Source: Archangium primigenium
GTDB lineage: Bacteria; Myxococcota; Myxococcia; Myxococcales; Myxococcaceae
DNA length: 64,000 bases
Assembly: GCF_016904885.1 (NCBI RefSeq)
Contig: NZ_JADWYI010000001.1
Location: 2,046,001-2,110,000, forward strand
Direction of reading: 5' to 3'
Part shown: positions 19,255-28,541 of the stretch, in pieces
Layout: each line of letters opens with the position of its first letter
How positions within the stretch are numbered: position 1 is the stretch's first letter
Notes under the pieces: generated by a model
What the model saw: only the letters and a program-made list of their open reading frames with translations
What the model was told of the DNA's origin: nothing
Databases searched by the model: none
Position numbers and translations under genes: made by a program

Positions 19255-19411
19255 AGTGCAAACCCACAAGCGGAATGGACAGACGGCGCGTGTTTGTCCT
19301 CGGCGCTCGGAAAAAGAGAGGCGGGCGTGAGGGTGAGTGCTGACAGCCCGTGCGCGATGACTTACTCTCGCGGGCTCCTCGCACGGACTGGTTGCCACCA
19401 AGGGGGCACTC

Positions 19412-20035
19412 ATGGTCGTGGGTCTCGGCGCGCGCACCGGATGGGAAAAGACAGACGGCTGGCAAGGCGAGCTCGAGCGGCGCATCTGTCTGTCCTCTCC
19501 GGATCACACCCTCAAGGGATTGTTCCTCAATGGCACGATGGATGTCTTGCACGCGCTCGGCGAGCACGACCTGGCGCGGCGCTGTCTGACGGACAGCGGC
19601 GAGACGCGCTTCCTGGACTTCTTCAACTACCCCGTGGCGATGCACTACCGGATGGTGGCCACGGCGCTGCCGGTGCTGGCCGAGGCGTACGGCGGCTCGG
19701 AGGAGGCGCTGCGGCAGTTGGGTCGGCTCGTGGGCCACCGCTTCCTGCGGCTCGGCGCGGGCAAGGTGATGCTGTCGCTGCGGCCCCTGAGTCCGCGCCA
19801 GCTCCAGTCCACGCTGCCGGTGGCGTGGCGCACCTCGGTGAGCTTCGGGGAGTACGCGGTGCGGTGGATGGGCCCCCAGTGCGGGCGGCTCATCTCCAGA
19901 CACGACTTCATGCCCTATCCCTTTCACGAGGGCGTGATGCAGACGTCGTTGGAGCTGTGGGGGGGACGCTCGGTGCGGGTCAGTGGTCGTCAGACAGGTG
20001 GGCTCGACAGTGAATGCGACTTCTGGTGGCAGTGA
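19412..20035 (+). CDS. TIGR02265 (DUF2378) family protein, copy 2
   Basis: 207 residues from the ATG at 19412 with AAGGGGG upstream. It has the same block order as the other two copies: LKGLFLNGTMDVLHALGE, TRFLDFFNYPVAMHYRMV, a central helical segment and HDFMPYPFHEGVMQTSL near the C-terminus, closing with ECDFWWQ. It overlaps the next copy by about 26 bases, which suggests translational coupling and a tandem duplication origin. No known molecular function. Confidence 0.84.
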   Translation: MVVGLGARTGWEKTDGWQGELERRICLSSPDHTLKGLFLNGTMDVLHALGEHDLARRCLTDSGETRFLDFFNYPVAMHYRMVATALPVLAEAYGGSEEALRQLGRLVGHRFLRLGAGKVMLSLRPLSPRQLQSTLPVAWRTSVSFGEYAVRWMGPQCGRLISRHDFMPYPFHEGVMQTSLELWGGRSVRVSGRQTGGLDSECDFWWQ

Positions 20036-20645
20036 GGCGGTGCGCTGGTCCGAGGCCGTGGCGTCCTGGGACCAGGAGGCCGCGTGGTCGCGGACGCTGG
20101 CGCTGACGACGTCCGAGGACATGGTCGGGGGCCTGTTCCTGCGCGGCACGCTCAAGGCCGTGCGCGCGCTGGGGGACGAGTCCCTGGTGGCGCGCAGCAC
20201 CGCGGCGTGTGGCCAGACGAACTTCCTCGAGTTCTTCAACTACCCGGCCAGCGTGCTCTTGCGGCTGCTCGCCGAGGCGGTGCCGTCCTTGGCCCAGCGC
20301 CATGGCGATGTGGCGCACGCCCTGTGGCTGCTGGGCAACTGCGTGGGCCGTGACTTCCTGGACTCCGAGTCCGGCCGCGCCATGTGCCAGCTCTTGCGCC
20401 GCGAGGCCAAGCGGCTGATGAACCACCTGCCCGCCGCCTACCAGCTGTCGCTCACCGGCACGCGCGCGGTGCAGTGGCTCGGTCCCCAGCACTGCCGCTT
20501 CGTCATGACGCACGACGTCCTGCCCGCCGCCTTCCACGAGGGCCTGCTGGTGGCGCTGCTCGAGCACATGGACACCCGGCGCATCCACGTGGAGGGCGTG
20601 CAGACGGGCCCCTTGGCGCGGGAGTTCGACATCTCCTGGCGCTAG
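20010..20645 (+). CDS. TIGR02265 (DUF2378) family protein, copy 3
   Basis: About 211 residues from a GTG at 20010; GTGs at 19983 and 19998 are alternatives and the choice is uncertain. Conserved blocks are VGGLFLRGTLKAVRALGDE, TNFLEFFNYPASVLLRLL, CVGRDFLDSESGRAM and HDVLPAAFHEGLLVALL. The PYPFHEG element of copies 1 and 2 is changed to PAAFHEG. Its start lies inside the end of copy 2. It is followed 11 bases later by a TPR-repeat gene. Confidence 0.82.
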   Translation: MNATSGGSEAVRWSEAVASWDQEAAWSRTLALTTSEDMVGGLFLRGTLKAVRALGDESLVARSTAACGQTNFLEFFNYPASVLLRLLAEAVPSLAQRHGDVAHALWLLGNCVGRDFLDSESGRAMCQLLRREAKRLMNHLPAAYQLSLTGTRAVQWLGPQHCRFVMTHDVLPAAFHEGLLVALLEHMDTRRIHVEGVQTGPLAREFDISWR

Positions 20646-20656
20646 ACTGCGCCGCC

Positions 20657-21952
20657 GTGGACTTCCTGGCCCTGGAGCGCATTCGTCGCAAGGTGGAGGC
20701 GGGCGAGCCCCTCGTGGACGCCGAATTGGAGCGGCTGCGCGCGGCCGCCCAGGGGGACCCGGGCCCCATGCTCCGGCTCGCCCTGGCGCACGCCTTCATG
20801 AACGCGGGCGCCGAGCGCGAGGCCCTGGGGCTCTTGGAGGCCCTGCGGCGCGACTTCCCCCAGGAGGTGCAGGTGCGTCTGGGGCTCGCGCGGGCCCTGC
20901 TCGGACTGGAGCGCTCGGGCGAGGCGGAAGGGGCGCTGCGCGAGGCGCTCGCCCTCAACCCGGGAGACCCCGAGGCCCTCAAGGTGCTCGCCGTGCTGGC
21001 GCTCCAGCGGGGAGAGCGGGCCCGGGCCCGGGCGCTCGTGGCCGAGGTGCTGGAGAAGGATCCGCTGGATGGCGAGGCGCGCCTGCTCCAGGCGGAGGTG
21101 GAGGCGGCGGCCGCGGCGCCCCCGCCCGAGCTGGCGGGGCCCGTGTCCCTCGCGGCGTTCTCCGCCGGGCTGCTGGCCGCGCTGCACCGGGCCGGGGTGG
21201 CGTGTCGGCGGCAGGGCCGGCACCTGCTGGTGAAGCTCGCCTCGGGGGAGGTGGCCCGGGTGGAGATGGCGGCGCTCCACGCCGAGTCCCTGGAGGGCGG
21301 GCGCTCCCTGGCGGAGGCCGTGGCCGGGTGCGTGGCGCGGCTCCAGGCGCTGGCGGCCCCCGAGGCGGATTCCACGTCGGGCGCCATGTCGGGCGCCATG
21401 TCGGGCTCCCTGTCGGGCCCTGGGGCGTTGGAGGCCCGGGTGCGGCCCGTGCTGCGGCCGGCGGCCTTCGTGCACCAGGCCCGGGGCGCGCTGCACCGTC
21501 CGGCGGGCGGCGGCCTGGAGGTCTTCTACGTGCTGGAGGACGCGGCCTTCGTGCGCTACCTGCCGGCGTCGGCGCTCGGGGCGGCGGGGCCGTCCGCGGC
21601 CCAGGTGGATGCGTGGGCCTGGCGCCACCTGGAGGCCGCGCCCGCGCCCGTGCGGGCCGTGCGGGTGGATGCGGGCCAGGTGGTGCTCGCGCGGGGCGCT
21701 GGCGGGCTGTGGGCCGTGGCGGGCGGGGACGGGTACGACGGCGCCCGCCTGCTCACGGAGGCCCAGCGGCGGCGGCTCGAGGCCGAGGTGGGCGCGGGCC
21801 CCTGGCGCGTGCACCTGGGCTGGCGGGAGTTCGCGCTGGTGTGCCGGGAGGCGGACGCGGCGGCGGTGGCGGCCCTCGGCGGGCTCGGTCATGCCGGGGA
21901 GGGCATTCCCGGCACGTTCCGGCTCGGGGACGGCGGGCTCCTGCCGGGCTGA
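20657..21952 (+). CDS. Tetratricopeptide-repeat protein with unassigned C-terminal domain
   Basis: 431 residues from the GTG at 20657, 11 bases after the preceding stop. The N-terminal 160 residues hold helical repeats typical of TPRs (LALAHAFMNAGAEREAL, LALNPGDPEALKVLAVLAL). A Ser/Gly/Met linker near 241-256 is encoded by short 12-bp tandem repeats. The C-terminal half (about 260-431) is an Ala/Val/Arg-rich alpha/beta domain that I do not recognise. No signal peptide. It is probably in one transcript with the TIGR02265 pair. Confidence 0.75.
   Translation: MDFLALERIRRKVEAGEPLVDAELERLRAAAQGDPGPMLRLALAHAFMNAGAEREALGLLEALRRDFPQEVQVRLGLARALLGLERSGEAEGALREALALNPGDPEALKVLAVLALQRGERARARALVAEVLEKDPLDGEARLLQAEVEAAAAAPPPELAGPVSLAAFSAGLLAALHRAGVACRRQGRHLLVKLASGEVARVEMAALHAESLEGGRSLAEAVAGCVARLQALAAPEADSTSGAMSGAMSGSLSGPGALEARVRPVLRPAAFVHQARGALHRPAGGGLEVFYVLEDAAFVRYLPASALGAAGPSAAQVDAWAWRHLEAAPAPVRAVRVDAGQVVLARGAGGLWAVAGGDGYDGARLLTEAQRRRLEAEVGAGPWRVHLGWREFALVCREADAAAVAALGGLGHAGEGIPGTFRLGDGGLLPG
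21377..21412 (+). repeat. Three 12-bp tandem repeats inside the TPR gene
   Basis: TCGGGCGCCATG occurs twice in a row, followed by the variant TCGGGCTCCCTG and a partial fourth unit. In frame it encodes Ser-Gly-Ala-Met repeats in a linker. Because 12 is a multiple of three, copy-number change would alter linker length without a frameshift. Confidence 0.8.
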
Positions 21953-21966
21953 GGCGCCGCGTCCCG

Positions 21967-22584
21967 TCACCCCGCGGTGGCGCGCGCGGGCAGCACGTCC
22001 ACCACGTGCACCTCGCGGAAGCCCAGCGAGAGGAACAGCACGCGCAGCGTGTTCTCCGCCGAGGCCCGCGCCCGGGCCTTGAGCCGCGCATCCCCCTTCA
22101 CCTCGCGCTCGAAGGCCTCGCGGGCCTTCTCCAGCAGGAGCGTCGTCTGGGCGCTGTCCAGGTTGGAGCCGATGATCTCCGTCTCCCCGGGCTTGAGCTC
22201 CACCTTCACCTCGAGCGGGGGCAGGAGCACGTCCACGCGCCGGCCCTGCACGCGCAGCGCGGTGTCGTCCCAGCGCCCGAAGTCGTAGCCCAGGTGCACG
22301 TCGGCGAAGACGATGGCGCGGCCCCGGGGCGTGTGCAGGCTGTAGCTCGCCCAGTTGATGACGTCCTTCCACAGCGTGTCCGTGGGCCGGGGCTCCGGGG
22401 AGAACTCCACCTTCTTGTAGAGGGAGACGGACAGCGTCTCCAGGCGGGCCACCTCGCGCACGCGGGTGACGAGCGCGGGCGTGTCCGGCAGTGGCTCGGC
22501 GGTGGGCCGGGTCCACAGGAAGGCGCCCACGGCGCCGACGACGAGGGCCAGGAGGACGGGCAACATCCGCAGGAGGAGGCGCAT
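21967..22584 (-). CDS. DUF4230-family membrane-anchored protein
   Basis: 205 residues from the ATG at 22584 (MRLLLRMLPVLLAL). A single N-terminal transmembrane helix (about 5-25) is followed by an extracytoplasmic domain. LETLSVSLYKKVEF, GRAIVFADVHLGYDF and VLLPPLEVKVELKPGETEII are typical of the DUF4230 family, which resembles stomatin-like or lipid-binding folds but lacks an assigned role. It converges with the TPR gene and is divergent from the 2OG oxygenase at 22626. Confidence 0.8.
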   Translation of the reverse strand: MRLLLRMLPVLLALVVGAVGAFLWTRPTAEPLPDTPALVTRVREVARLETLSVSLYKKVEFSPEPRPTDTLWKDVINWASYSLHTPRGRAIVFADVHLGYDFGRWDDTALRVQGRRVDVLLPPLEVKVELKPGETEIIGSNLDSAQTTLLLEKAREAFEREVKGDARLKARARASAENTLRVLFLSLGFREVHVVDVLPARATAG

Positions 22585-22625
22585 GGCTCCGGATTCTAAC
22601 CGGCTGGGGTAGGGTTCACCGCGCC

Positions 22626-23237
22626 ATGCTCCCGGTGTCCCCGCGAAACGAAGACATCCAATCACTCGGCGAGCGGGGGTGGTTCACCCGTGATCGCCTG
22701 CTGGGCGAGCCAGAGGCCCTGGCCCTGCGCGCCGAGGCGCTCGCCCGGGTGGACGCGGGCCGGCTCCGTCCCGCGGGCATTCGCCGGGGCGCGGACCACA
22801 CCCTGGACACCGCCACCCGGGGCGACCTCATCACCTGGGTGGAGCCTGGAGCGGACGAGCCCGCCTTCGCCCGGATGCACGCGGCTTTCACCCAGCTCGG
22901 CGAGGCGCTCTCGGCGGAGGCCTATCTGGGGCTCGGGCGCTTCGATCTCCAGCTCGCCTGTTACCCGGGCCAGGGCGAGCGGTACGCCCGGCACGCGGAT
23001 GCCTTCCCGGGCCAGTCCAACCGGCGCGTCACGGCCATCTACTACCTCAACCCCGGCTGGGAGCCCGCCCAGGGCGGCGTGTTGCGGCTGTACACCGGGG
23101 AGGGCGTGGTGGACGTGGCGCCCCGGCTCGACTCGCTCGTGGTGTTCCTCAGCGAGCGGATCGAGCACGAGGTGCTCGCCGCGCACGCGCCCCGGCTCGC
23201 GCTCACCGCCTGGTACTACGGGCGCACGGCGGGGTAG
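22626..23237 (+). CDS. 2-oxoglutarate/Fe(II) oxygenase, prolyl 4-hydroxylase-like
   Basis: 203 residues. The iron triad is His-x-Asp in YARHADAF and the distal His in ERIEHEV, and the 2-oxoglutarate Arg is in PRLALTAWYYGR. The region between them (RRVTAIYYLNPGW...GGVLRLY) matches the prolyl-4-hydroxylase-type double-stranded beta helix. It would hydroxylate a protein or small molecule. It lies between DUF4230 and Ppx genes with its own promoter and converges with ppx. Confidence 0.88.
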   Translation: MLPVSPRNEDIQSLGERGWFTRDRLLGEPEALALRAEALARVDAGRLRPAGIRRGADHTLDTATRGDLITWVEPGADEPAFARMHAAFTQLGEALSAEAYLGLGRFDLQLACYPGQGERYARHADAFPGQSNRRVTAIYYLNPGWEPAQGGVLRLYTGEGVVDVAPRLDSLVVFLSERIEHEVLAAHAPRLALTAWYYGRTAG

Positions 23238-23250
23238 GGCGGCCCGCGGG

Positions 23251-24756
23251 CTAGCGGCTGACGTGCAAGACCAGCCGCTTGCCGAAGACGCGGCGGAACA
23301 GGGCCGTCTCGTGCTCCACCTGCCACAGCTCCAGGTCCACGGGGTGGCGCACCTTGAAGTGCAGGGTGACGGCGTCCCGGCCGTTGGTGGCGCGCAATTC
23401 CTTCACGGGCTGGTGGTGGCCGCTGTCCAGGGCGTTGGCCACGCGCAAGAGCGTGGCCAGCTTGCGCACGAGCCGGGCCTCGGCGGTGCTCAGCCCCTGC
23501 ATGCCCGAGTGGTTGAGCTCGGGGGGGCTGCGCTGGTGGTAGCGCGCCACGCGCGCGACGAGCTCGCGCTCGTGCTCGGTGAGGCCCGGGATGTCGCTGT
23601 TGTGGATGAGGTAGTAGGTGTGTTTGTGGTGGCGCTCGTAGCTCACGGCGTTGCCCACGTCGTGCAGGAGCGCCGCCGTCTCCAGGTAGGGCCGGCACGA
23701 CAGGGGCAGGTTGTGCAGCGCCGCCAGGTCATCGAACAGCGTGAGCGCGAGCAGGGCCACCTGCCGCGCGTGCTTCTCGTCGAAGAACAGGCGCCGGCCC
23801 ATCACCACGGCCGCGTCCGCCAGCGAGTGATCCTCGCGGTGCTCGTCCTGGCGGTAGAGCAGGTCCACGAGCAGCCCGTCGCGCAGGCCCCGGTTCACGG
23901 CGATGATGCTCTCCACGCCCAGGTGCCGGGCCGCGCGCTCGAGGATGGTGGCGCCCGCGACGATGATGTCCGCGCGCCGGGGATCGAAGCGCTTGCGTCT
24001 CCGCTCCGGCGTCATCTCCGACAGGGTGTCCACGGCGCTGGTGAGCTGGCGCACGGAGGCGTGCGCGGTGCCCTCGCTCGCGGCGTAGCCCACCACGGCG
24101 TTGATGGTGCCCGAGGAGCCCAGGGCCAGGCGCGGCGCGTTGGGCAGCTTCTCCGGGATGGCCTTGCGCAGCTGCTCCTCCACGTAGCTGCGCATGAGCC
24201 GCAGCTGCTTGGGCGTCACCTTGCCCGAGGCGTCGAACATCTCGGTGATGCGCACCGAGCCGAGCGCCAGGCTCCACAGCTCCTCGGGCTTCTCCCCGGT
24301 GGCGAGCGCCACCTCGGTGGACCCCCCGCCGATGTCCACCAGCAGCGAGCGCGCGTTGGCGGGCTTGCGGTGCAGCACGCCCAGGCAGATGAGCCGCGCC
24401 TCCTCCTTGCCGCTCACCACCTCCAGGTTGAGCCCCGCCTCGTCGCGCACCCGCTGGACGATCTCCTGCTGGTTGCGCGCGTCGCGCATGGCGCTGGTGG
24501 CCACCGCGCGCACCCGGGCCTTGTGCCGACGGCAGAGCGCCGCGTAGCGCCGCAGCGTGGACAGGAGCCGGTCCGCCGTCTCCTCGGGCATGGCGCCGGT
24601 GGCGAACACGCCCTCGCCCGGGCGGATGGGGTCGCGCTCCTGGTGGAGCGTCTCCAGCGCGCCGTCGGCGTCGGGCCGGGCCAGCTCCAGGCGGACGGCG
24701 TTCGTGCCCACGTCGATGGCGGCGAGCACGGTCTGGGGAGGAGTGGGGGAGGACAT
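23251..24756 (-). CDS. ppx: Exopolyphosphatase / guanosine pentaphosphate phosphatase (Ppx/GppA)
   Basis: About 501 residues from the ATG at 24756 (GGGAGG site). The actin-like phosphatase domains show AIDVGTNAVRL and VDIGGGSTE phosphate loops and a GSSGTINAV segment. The C-terminal third is HD-domain-like (LLHDVGNAVSYERHHKHTYYLIHN), as in long Ppx forms. It hydrolyses polyphosphate and/or pppGpp and so affects the stringent response and starvation-induced development. Confidence 0.93.
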   Translation of the reverse strand: MSSPTPPQTVLAAIDVGTNAVRLELARPDADGALETLHQERDPIRPGEGVFATGAMPEETADRLLSTLRRYAALCRRHKARVRAVATSAMRDARNQQEIVQRVRDEAGLNLEVVSGKEEARLICLGVLHRKPANARSLLVDIGGGSTEVALATGEKPEELWSLALGSVRITEMFDASGKVTPKQLRLMRSYVEEQLRKAIPEKLPNAPRLALGSSGTINAVVGYAASEGTAHASVRQLTSAVDTLSEMTPERRRKRFDPRRADIIVAGATILERAARHLGVESIIAVNRGLRDGLLVDLLYRQDEHREDHSLADAAVVMGRRLFFDEKHARQVALLALTLFDDLAALHNLPLSCRPYLETAALLHDVGNAVSYERHHKHTYYLIHNSDIPGLTEHERELVARVARYHQRSPPELNHSGMQGLSTAEARLVRKLATLLRVANALDSGHHQPVKELRATNGRDAVTLHFKVRHPVDLELWQVEHETALFRRVFGKRLVLHVSR

Positions 24757-24880
24757 GGCCTCCCTGCTTATCAAAGTTCGGACGGCGCCCGACGCATGAG
24801 GTCATCCGCCGTCCCCGTGTCGGGAGCCAGCGTTGGGTGCCGGATACACTTCCCCATGGTGCCCTTGTTACCCATGGGGT

Positions 24881-25603
24881 ATGAAATGGGGGATGGAACG
24901 TTTCCAGGCGGGAGCCCACTGGACGGGACGCAAGGAGTCGGCCGAGGACTGCGCGCGGCGCGCCGCGCTGCTCTTCGCGCTGCTCGCCGAGAGCGATCCC
25001 GCCTATGGCCGCTGGTTCGAGTACGCCTACTCGCGCAAGAACGCGCTGACGCTGCCCTTCGAGCCCACGCGCGACACCTTCCTGCGCTTCTTCGAGCGCA
25101 AGAAGTACCGGCTGGGTCGGGACGCGTTCTATTTCGATGCCTGGACGGGTGAGGAGCACACCGGCCGGGGCGGGCAGCTGCACTTCACCTGTGGCTCGGG
25201 CGTGCCCTTCTACGCCAACGGGTGCCTGCTGCACCTGCCGGGCGCGGGGCCCACCGCCGAGCGGGTGCTCACGGTGCCGGTGCTCAAGCGGGTGGTGCAC
25301 GCGCTGGTGCGCGCCTGGGAGCCGGAGCGGTGTGTGGTGGTCTCCGCCGCGGATCCCGCCTCCAAGCGGCTCGCGGAGCCCGGAGGGGACTGCATCGGCT
25401 GGTTCACGTACTTCTCGCGCGCGCGGGGGCGGGTGCCGTCGCTGCCCCGGCCCGTGCGGGTGGAGCCCGTGGGGGAGCTGGGCACGCTCATCACCCTCAC
25501 TCCCGAGCCCTTCCGGCGAGAGGACGCGGCGCACGGAGCGCTCGCCGCGCTGGTCCGCGAGCGGCTGGAGGCCGGGGGCCTCCTGGCGCCGCTCGCGGGG
25601 TGA
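24881..25603 (+). CDS. Immunity protein 52 (Imm52)-like protein
   Basis: 240 residues from the ATG at 24881; the ATG at 24893 is a possible alternative. The N-terminus (FQAGAHWTGRKESAEDCARRAALLFALLAESDPAYGRWFEYAYSRK region) and the spacing of WF and RK residues match my recollection of the Imm52 family, common in myxobacteria as antidotes to polymorphic toxins. No toxin gene is visible on either side, so this is an orphan or a defence against other strains' toxins. Its stop lies 3 bases from the stop of the convergent encapsulin gene. Confidence 0.65.
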   Translation: MKWGMERFQAGAHWTGRKESAEDCARRAALLFALLAESDPAYGRWFEYAYSRKNALTLPFEPTRDTFLRFFERKKYRLGRDAFYFDAWTGEEHTGRGGQLHFTCGSGVPFYANGCLLHLPGAGPTAERVLTVPVLKRVVHALVRAWEPERCVVVSAADPASKRLAEPGGDCIGWFTYFSRARGRVPSLPRPVRVEPVGELGTLITLTPEPFRREDAAHGALAALVRERLEAGGLLAPLAG

Positions 25604-25606
25604 GAC

Positions 25607-27016
25607 TCAGCGGCCCAACTGGATGTTTTCCAGCACGCCGAGCGCGTCGGGCACCAGCGGCGCCACCGAGTAGTAGGCGCTCACCAGGTACTCGGTGATG
25701 GCCTGCTGGGTCGTGTCCATGCGCCGCGCCGACAGGCTGGGCTGGATCTCGTCGGGGATGCCCGTGTTGTGCAGACCGACGACGCCCTGATCCTCCAGGC
25801 CCGTGCGCATCACGATGATGGACGTGGTGCGGTCCGGGTGGATGGGGATCTTGTCGCTCGGCAAGAGGGGCACGCCGCGCCAGGCGATGACCTGACGGCC
25901 CTGCACCTCGACGCACGTCGGATAGACGCCCTGGCGGTTGCACTCCTGGCTGAACGCCGCGATGGCCCGCGGGTGGGCCAGCAGGAAGCGCGACTTGCGC
26001 CGCCGGCTGAGCAGCTCGTCCAGGTCGTCCGGCGTGGGCGGACCCTTGCGCGCCTGGATGCGCTGCTTGAGGTCGGCGTTGTGCAACAGGCCGAACTCCC
26101 GGTTGTTGATCATCTCGTGCTCCTGGCGCTCGCGCAGGGCCTCGACGGTCAACCGCAGCTGCTCCGCCACCTGGTTCATCGGATCGTTGAAGAGATCCGC
26201 CACCCGGGTGTGAATGCGCAGGACGGTCTGCGCCACGCTCAGCTCGTACTCGCGGGGCCGCAGCTCGTAGTCCACGAACGTGCCCGGCAGGGTGGGCTCG
26301 CCGTGGTGGCCCGCGGCCAGCTGGATGGCCGCCTGGCCCGACTTGTCCTGGGGCCGCCGCAGGCGCGCCTTGTACTCCTCGACGTGCACGCCCAGCGCGG
26401 GAGACTGCTGGATGAGCAGCTCGAAGGTGCGCTGGGGCAGCATCATCACCGTGCAAGGGGTGAGCGCCTTGACGCTGTAGGACCAGAAGTCGTTGTGCTC
26501 CACCACGGACTGGTCGCCGAAGTGGTCGCCATCGCCCAGCACGTCGAGGACGACCTCGTCCCCGTACTTGCCCGTGCCCAGCTTGTTGGCCCGGCCGTGG
26601 GCCAGCAGCACCACGTGCTCGGCGGGCTGTCCCTTGCGGACGATGAGATCGCCCGCCTTGAACTGGTGCTGCACGAACTGGTTGGCCAGGCTCGACACCA
26701 CCAGGTCATCGCCGTCGAAGCCCCGCAGCAGCGGCAGCTTCTGCAGCTCCTGGGGGATGACCTGCACCTTGGCGCCGATGTTGCTGAAGTTCAGCCGGCC
26801 GTCTCCCGCCAGGTAGGTCAGGCGGCGGTTGACGCGGAACACGCCACCGGACACCTGCACCCAGGGGAGCATGCGCAGGAGCCAGCGCGGGCTGATGCTC
26901 TCCATCTGCGGCTGCGACTTGGTCGTCGTCGTCAGCTGCCGGGCGGCGAGCGTGGACAGGCTGAACTGCCGCCCGTCGGGGGCGCCCCCGTTGCCCGGAT
27001 TCGTCGGATTCTCCAT
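25607..27016 (-). CDS. Family 2B encapsulin shell protein, second paralogue (cNMP-binding-like domain)
   Basis: 469 residues, third gene of the geosmin operon, 27 bases after the first shell gene, with a GAGGAG site. The N-terminal arm has the motif LSTLAAR (20-26) and [10 protein letters not shown], followed by [25 protein letters not shown] and other HK97-type shell blocks. A cyclic-nucleotide-binding-like domain sits at about 100-215 ([28 protein letters not shown]), placed as the insertion known in family 2B encapsulins. The Arg of the phosphate-binding cassette is missing ([11 protein letters not shown]). The C-terminal shell part includes [12 protein letters not shown] and [13 protein letters not shown]. 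It differs clearly from its partner, suggesting a mixed two-protein shell. It self-assembles in the cytoplasm. Confidence 0.9.
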   Translation of the reverse strand: MENPTNPGNGGAPDGRQFSLSTLAARQLTTTTKSQPQMESISPRWLLRMLPWVQVSGGVFRVNRRLTYLAGDGRLNFSNIGAKVQVIPQELQKLPLLRGFDGDDLVVSSLANQFVQHQFKAGDLIVRKGQPAEHVVLLAHGRANKLGTGKYGDEVVLDVLGDGDHFGDQSVVEHNDFWSYSVKALTPCTVMMLPQRTFELLIQQSPALGVHVEEYKARLRRPQDKSGQAAIQLAAGHHGEPTLPGTFVDYELRPREYELSVAQTVLRIHTRVADLFNDPMNQVAEQLRLTVEALRERQEHEMINNREFGLLHNADLKQRIQARKGPPTPDDLDELLSRRRKSRFLLAHPRAIAAFSQECNRQGVYPTCVEVQGRQVIAWRGVPLLPSDKIPIHPDRTTSIIVMRTGLEDQGVVGLHNTGIPDEIQPSLSARRMDTTQQAITEYLVSAYYSVAPLVPDALGVLENIQLGR

Positions 27017-27043
27017 GAATGGACTCCTCGTGAACGGGGGGGA

Positions 27044-28459
27044 CTAGTCGTTGTGCGAACGGCCGAGCTCGACGCTCTCGAGGATGCCGAGCGCGTCGGG
27101 CACGAGCACCGCCGCGGAGAAGTAGGCGGTGACCAGGTAGTTGATGATGGCCTTCTCGTTGATGCCCATGAAGCGCACGTTCATGCTGGGCTCGATCTCG
27201 TCCGGGATGCCGGCCTGGTGCAGACCGACCACGCCCTGGTTCTTCTCACCCGCGCGCAGGAGCATGATGGAGCTGGTGCGCGTGTCGCTGATGGGAATCT
27301 TGTTGCAGGACACGATCGGGATGCCGCGCCAGGCGGGGATCATGTTGCCGTTGAACTCGATGCTCGTCGGGTAGATGCCCCGGCGGTTGCACTCCTGGCC
27401 GAACGCGGCGATGGCGCGCGGGTGGGCGAGGAAGAAGGACGGCTCCTTCCACACGGTGGACAGCAGCTCGTCCATGTCGTCGGGCGTGGGGGGACCGCCG
27501 CGCGTGTGGATGCGCTGCTTGAGGTCGGCGTTGTGCAGCAGGCCGAACTCCGGGTTGTTGACGAGCTCGTGCTCCTTGCGCTCCTTGAGCGCCTCGACCG
27601 TCAGGCGCAGCTGCTCCTGCGTCTGGTTCATGGGATCGTTGAACAGGTCGGCCACGCGGCTGTGGATCTGCAGCACCGTCTGCGCCACGCTCAGCTCGTA
27701 CTCGCGCGGGTGCGTGTCGTAGTCCACGAACGTGCCGGGCAGGGTGGGCTCGCCGTGGTGGCCCGCGGCCAGCTCGATGGCGGCCTCGCCCGTGCTGTCC
27801 TGCTTCTTGTTCTTCATCCGCGCCTTGAAGCCCTCCACGTGCTTCTGCAGCGACGGGGAGAGGGCCATCACGGACTCGAACGAGGACTGCTGGAGCACCA
27901 GGATGGTGCAGGGCGTGGCGGCCTTGTAGGTGTACTGCCAGTAGTCCTGGGACTCGAGCAGCACCTGGTAGCTGTAGTGGTCGCCGTCGGCGAGCACCTC
28001 GAGCACACCCTCGTCGCCGTACTTGCCCTTGCCCAGCTTGTTCACCTTGCCGTGGGCGATGAGGAAGATGGCGTCGGCCTCCTGGCCCGCCTGGGTGATG
28101 ACCTCGCCGGCCTTGTACTCCTTCTGCTCGAAGCGGTTGGCCAGGGCGGAGAGGATCTCCACGTCCTCGTACTCGCGCAGCAGGGGCAGCTCGGTCAGCT
28201 CCATGGGGATGACCTGCACCTTGGAGCCGGTGCTCACGAAGCTCACCCGGCCGTCGCCCAGCGTGTAGCTCAGGCGGCGGTTGAGGCGGAAGATGCCGCC
28301 GTTGACCTGCACCCACGGCAGCAGCTTGAGCAGCCACCGCGAGGAGATGCCCTGCATCTGCGGCTGCGACTTGGTGGTCGTCGTCAGCTGACGCGCCGCC
28401 TGCGTTCCAAGGCTCAGCTGCTGCTTCTCATCACCCGGCTTGCCCACTGGACTGGTCAT
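27044..28459 (-). CDS. Family 2B encapsulin shell protein, first paralogue (cNMP-binding-like domain)
   Basis: 471 residues, directly downstream of the geosmin synthase gene. It has the same layout as the second paralogue: N-terminal arm with LGTQAAR (17-23) and [10 protein letters not shown], the [14 protein letters not shown] block, a cNMP-binding-like insertion at about 105-215 ([28 protein letters not shown]) and a C-terminal HK97-fold part with [25 protein letters not shown] regions. The cassette Arg is again absent ([11 protein letters not shown]). Known family 2B shells assemble into small icosahedral cages around terpene cyclases or related cargo; two-shell systems have been described in Streptomyces. 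I infer that it packages the adjacent geosmin synthase. Confidence 0.92.
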   Translation of the reverse strand: MTSPVGKPGDEKQQLSLGTQAARQLTTTTKSQPQMQGISSRWLLKLLPWVQVNGGIFRLNRRLSYTLGDGRVSFVSTGSKVQVIPMELTELPLLREYEDVEILSALANRFEQKEYKAGEVITQAGQEADAIFLIAHGKVNKLGKGKYGDEGVLEVLADGDHYSYQVLLESQDYWQYTYKAATPCTILVLQQSSFESVMALSPSLQKHVEGFKARMKNKKQDSTGEAAIELAAGHHGEPTLPGTFVDYDTHPREYELSVAQTVLQIHSRVADLFNDPMNQTQEQLRLTVEALKERKEHELVNNPEFGLLHNADLKQRIHTRGGPPTPDDMDELLSTVWKEPSFFLAHPRAIAAFGQECNRRGIYPTSIEFNGNMIPAWRGIPIVSCNKIPISDTRTSSIMLLRAGEKNQGVVGLHQAGIPDEIEPSMNVRFMGINEKAIINYLVTAYFSAAVLVPDALGILESVELGRSHND

Positions 28460-28541
28460 GACCTACCTGCTCCCTTTCGATATGGAGGAAAAGACACGGA
28501 AACGACGGCTGCGGAGAACTGAAAGAGGGACTGCGTGTGCG

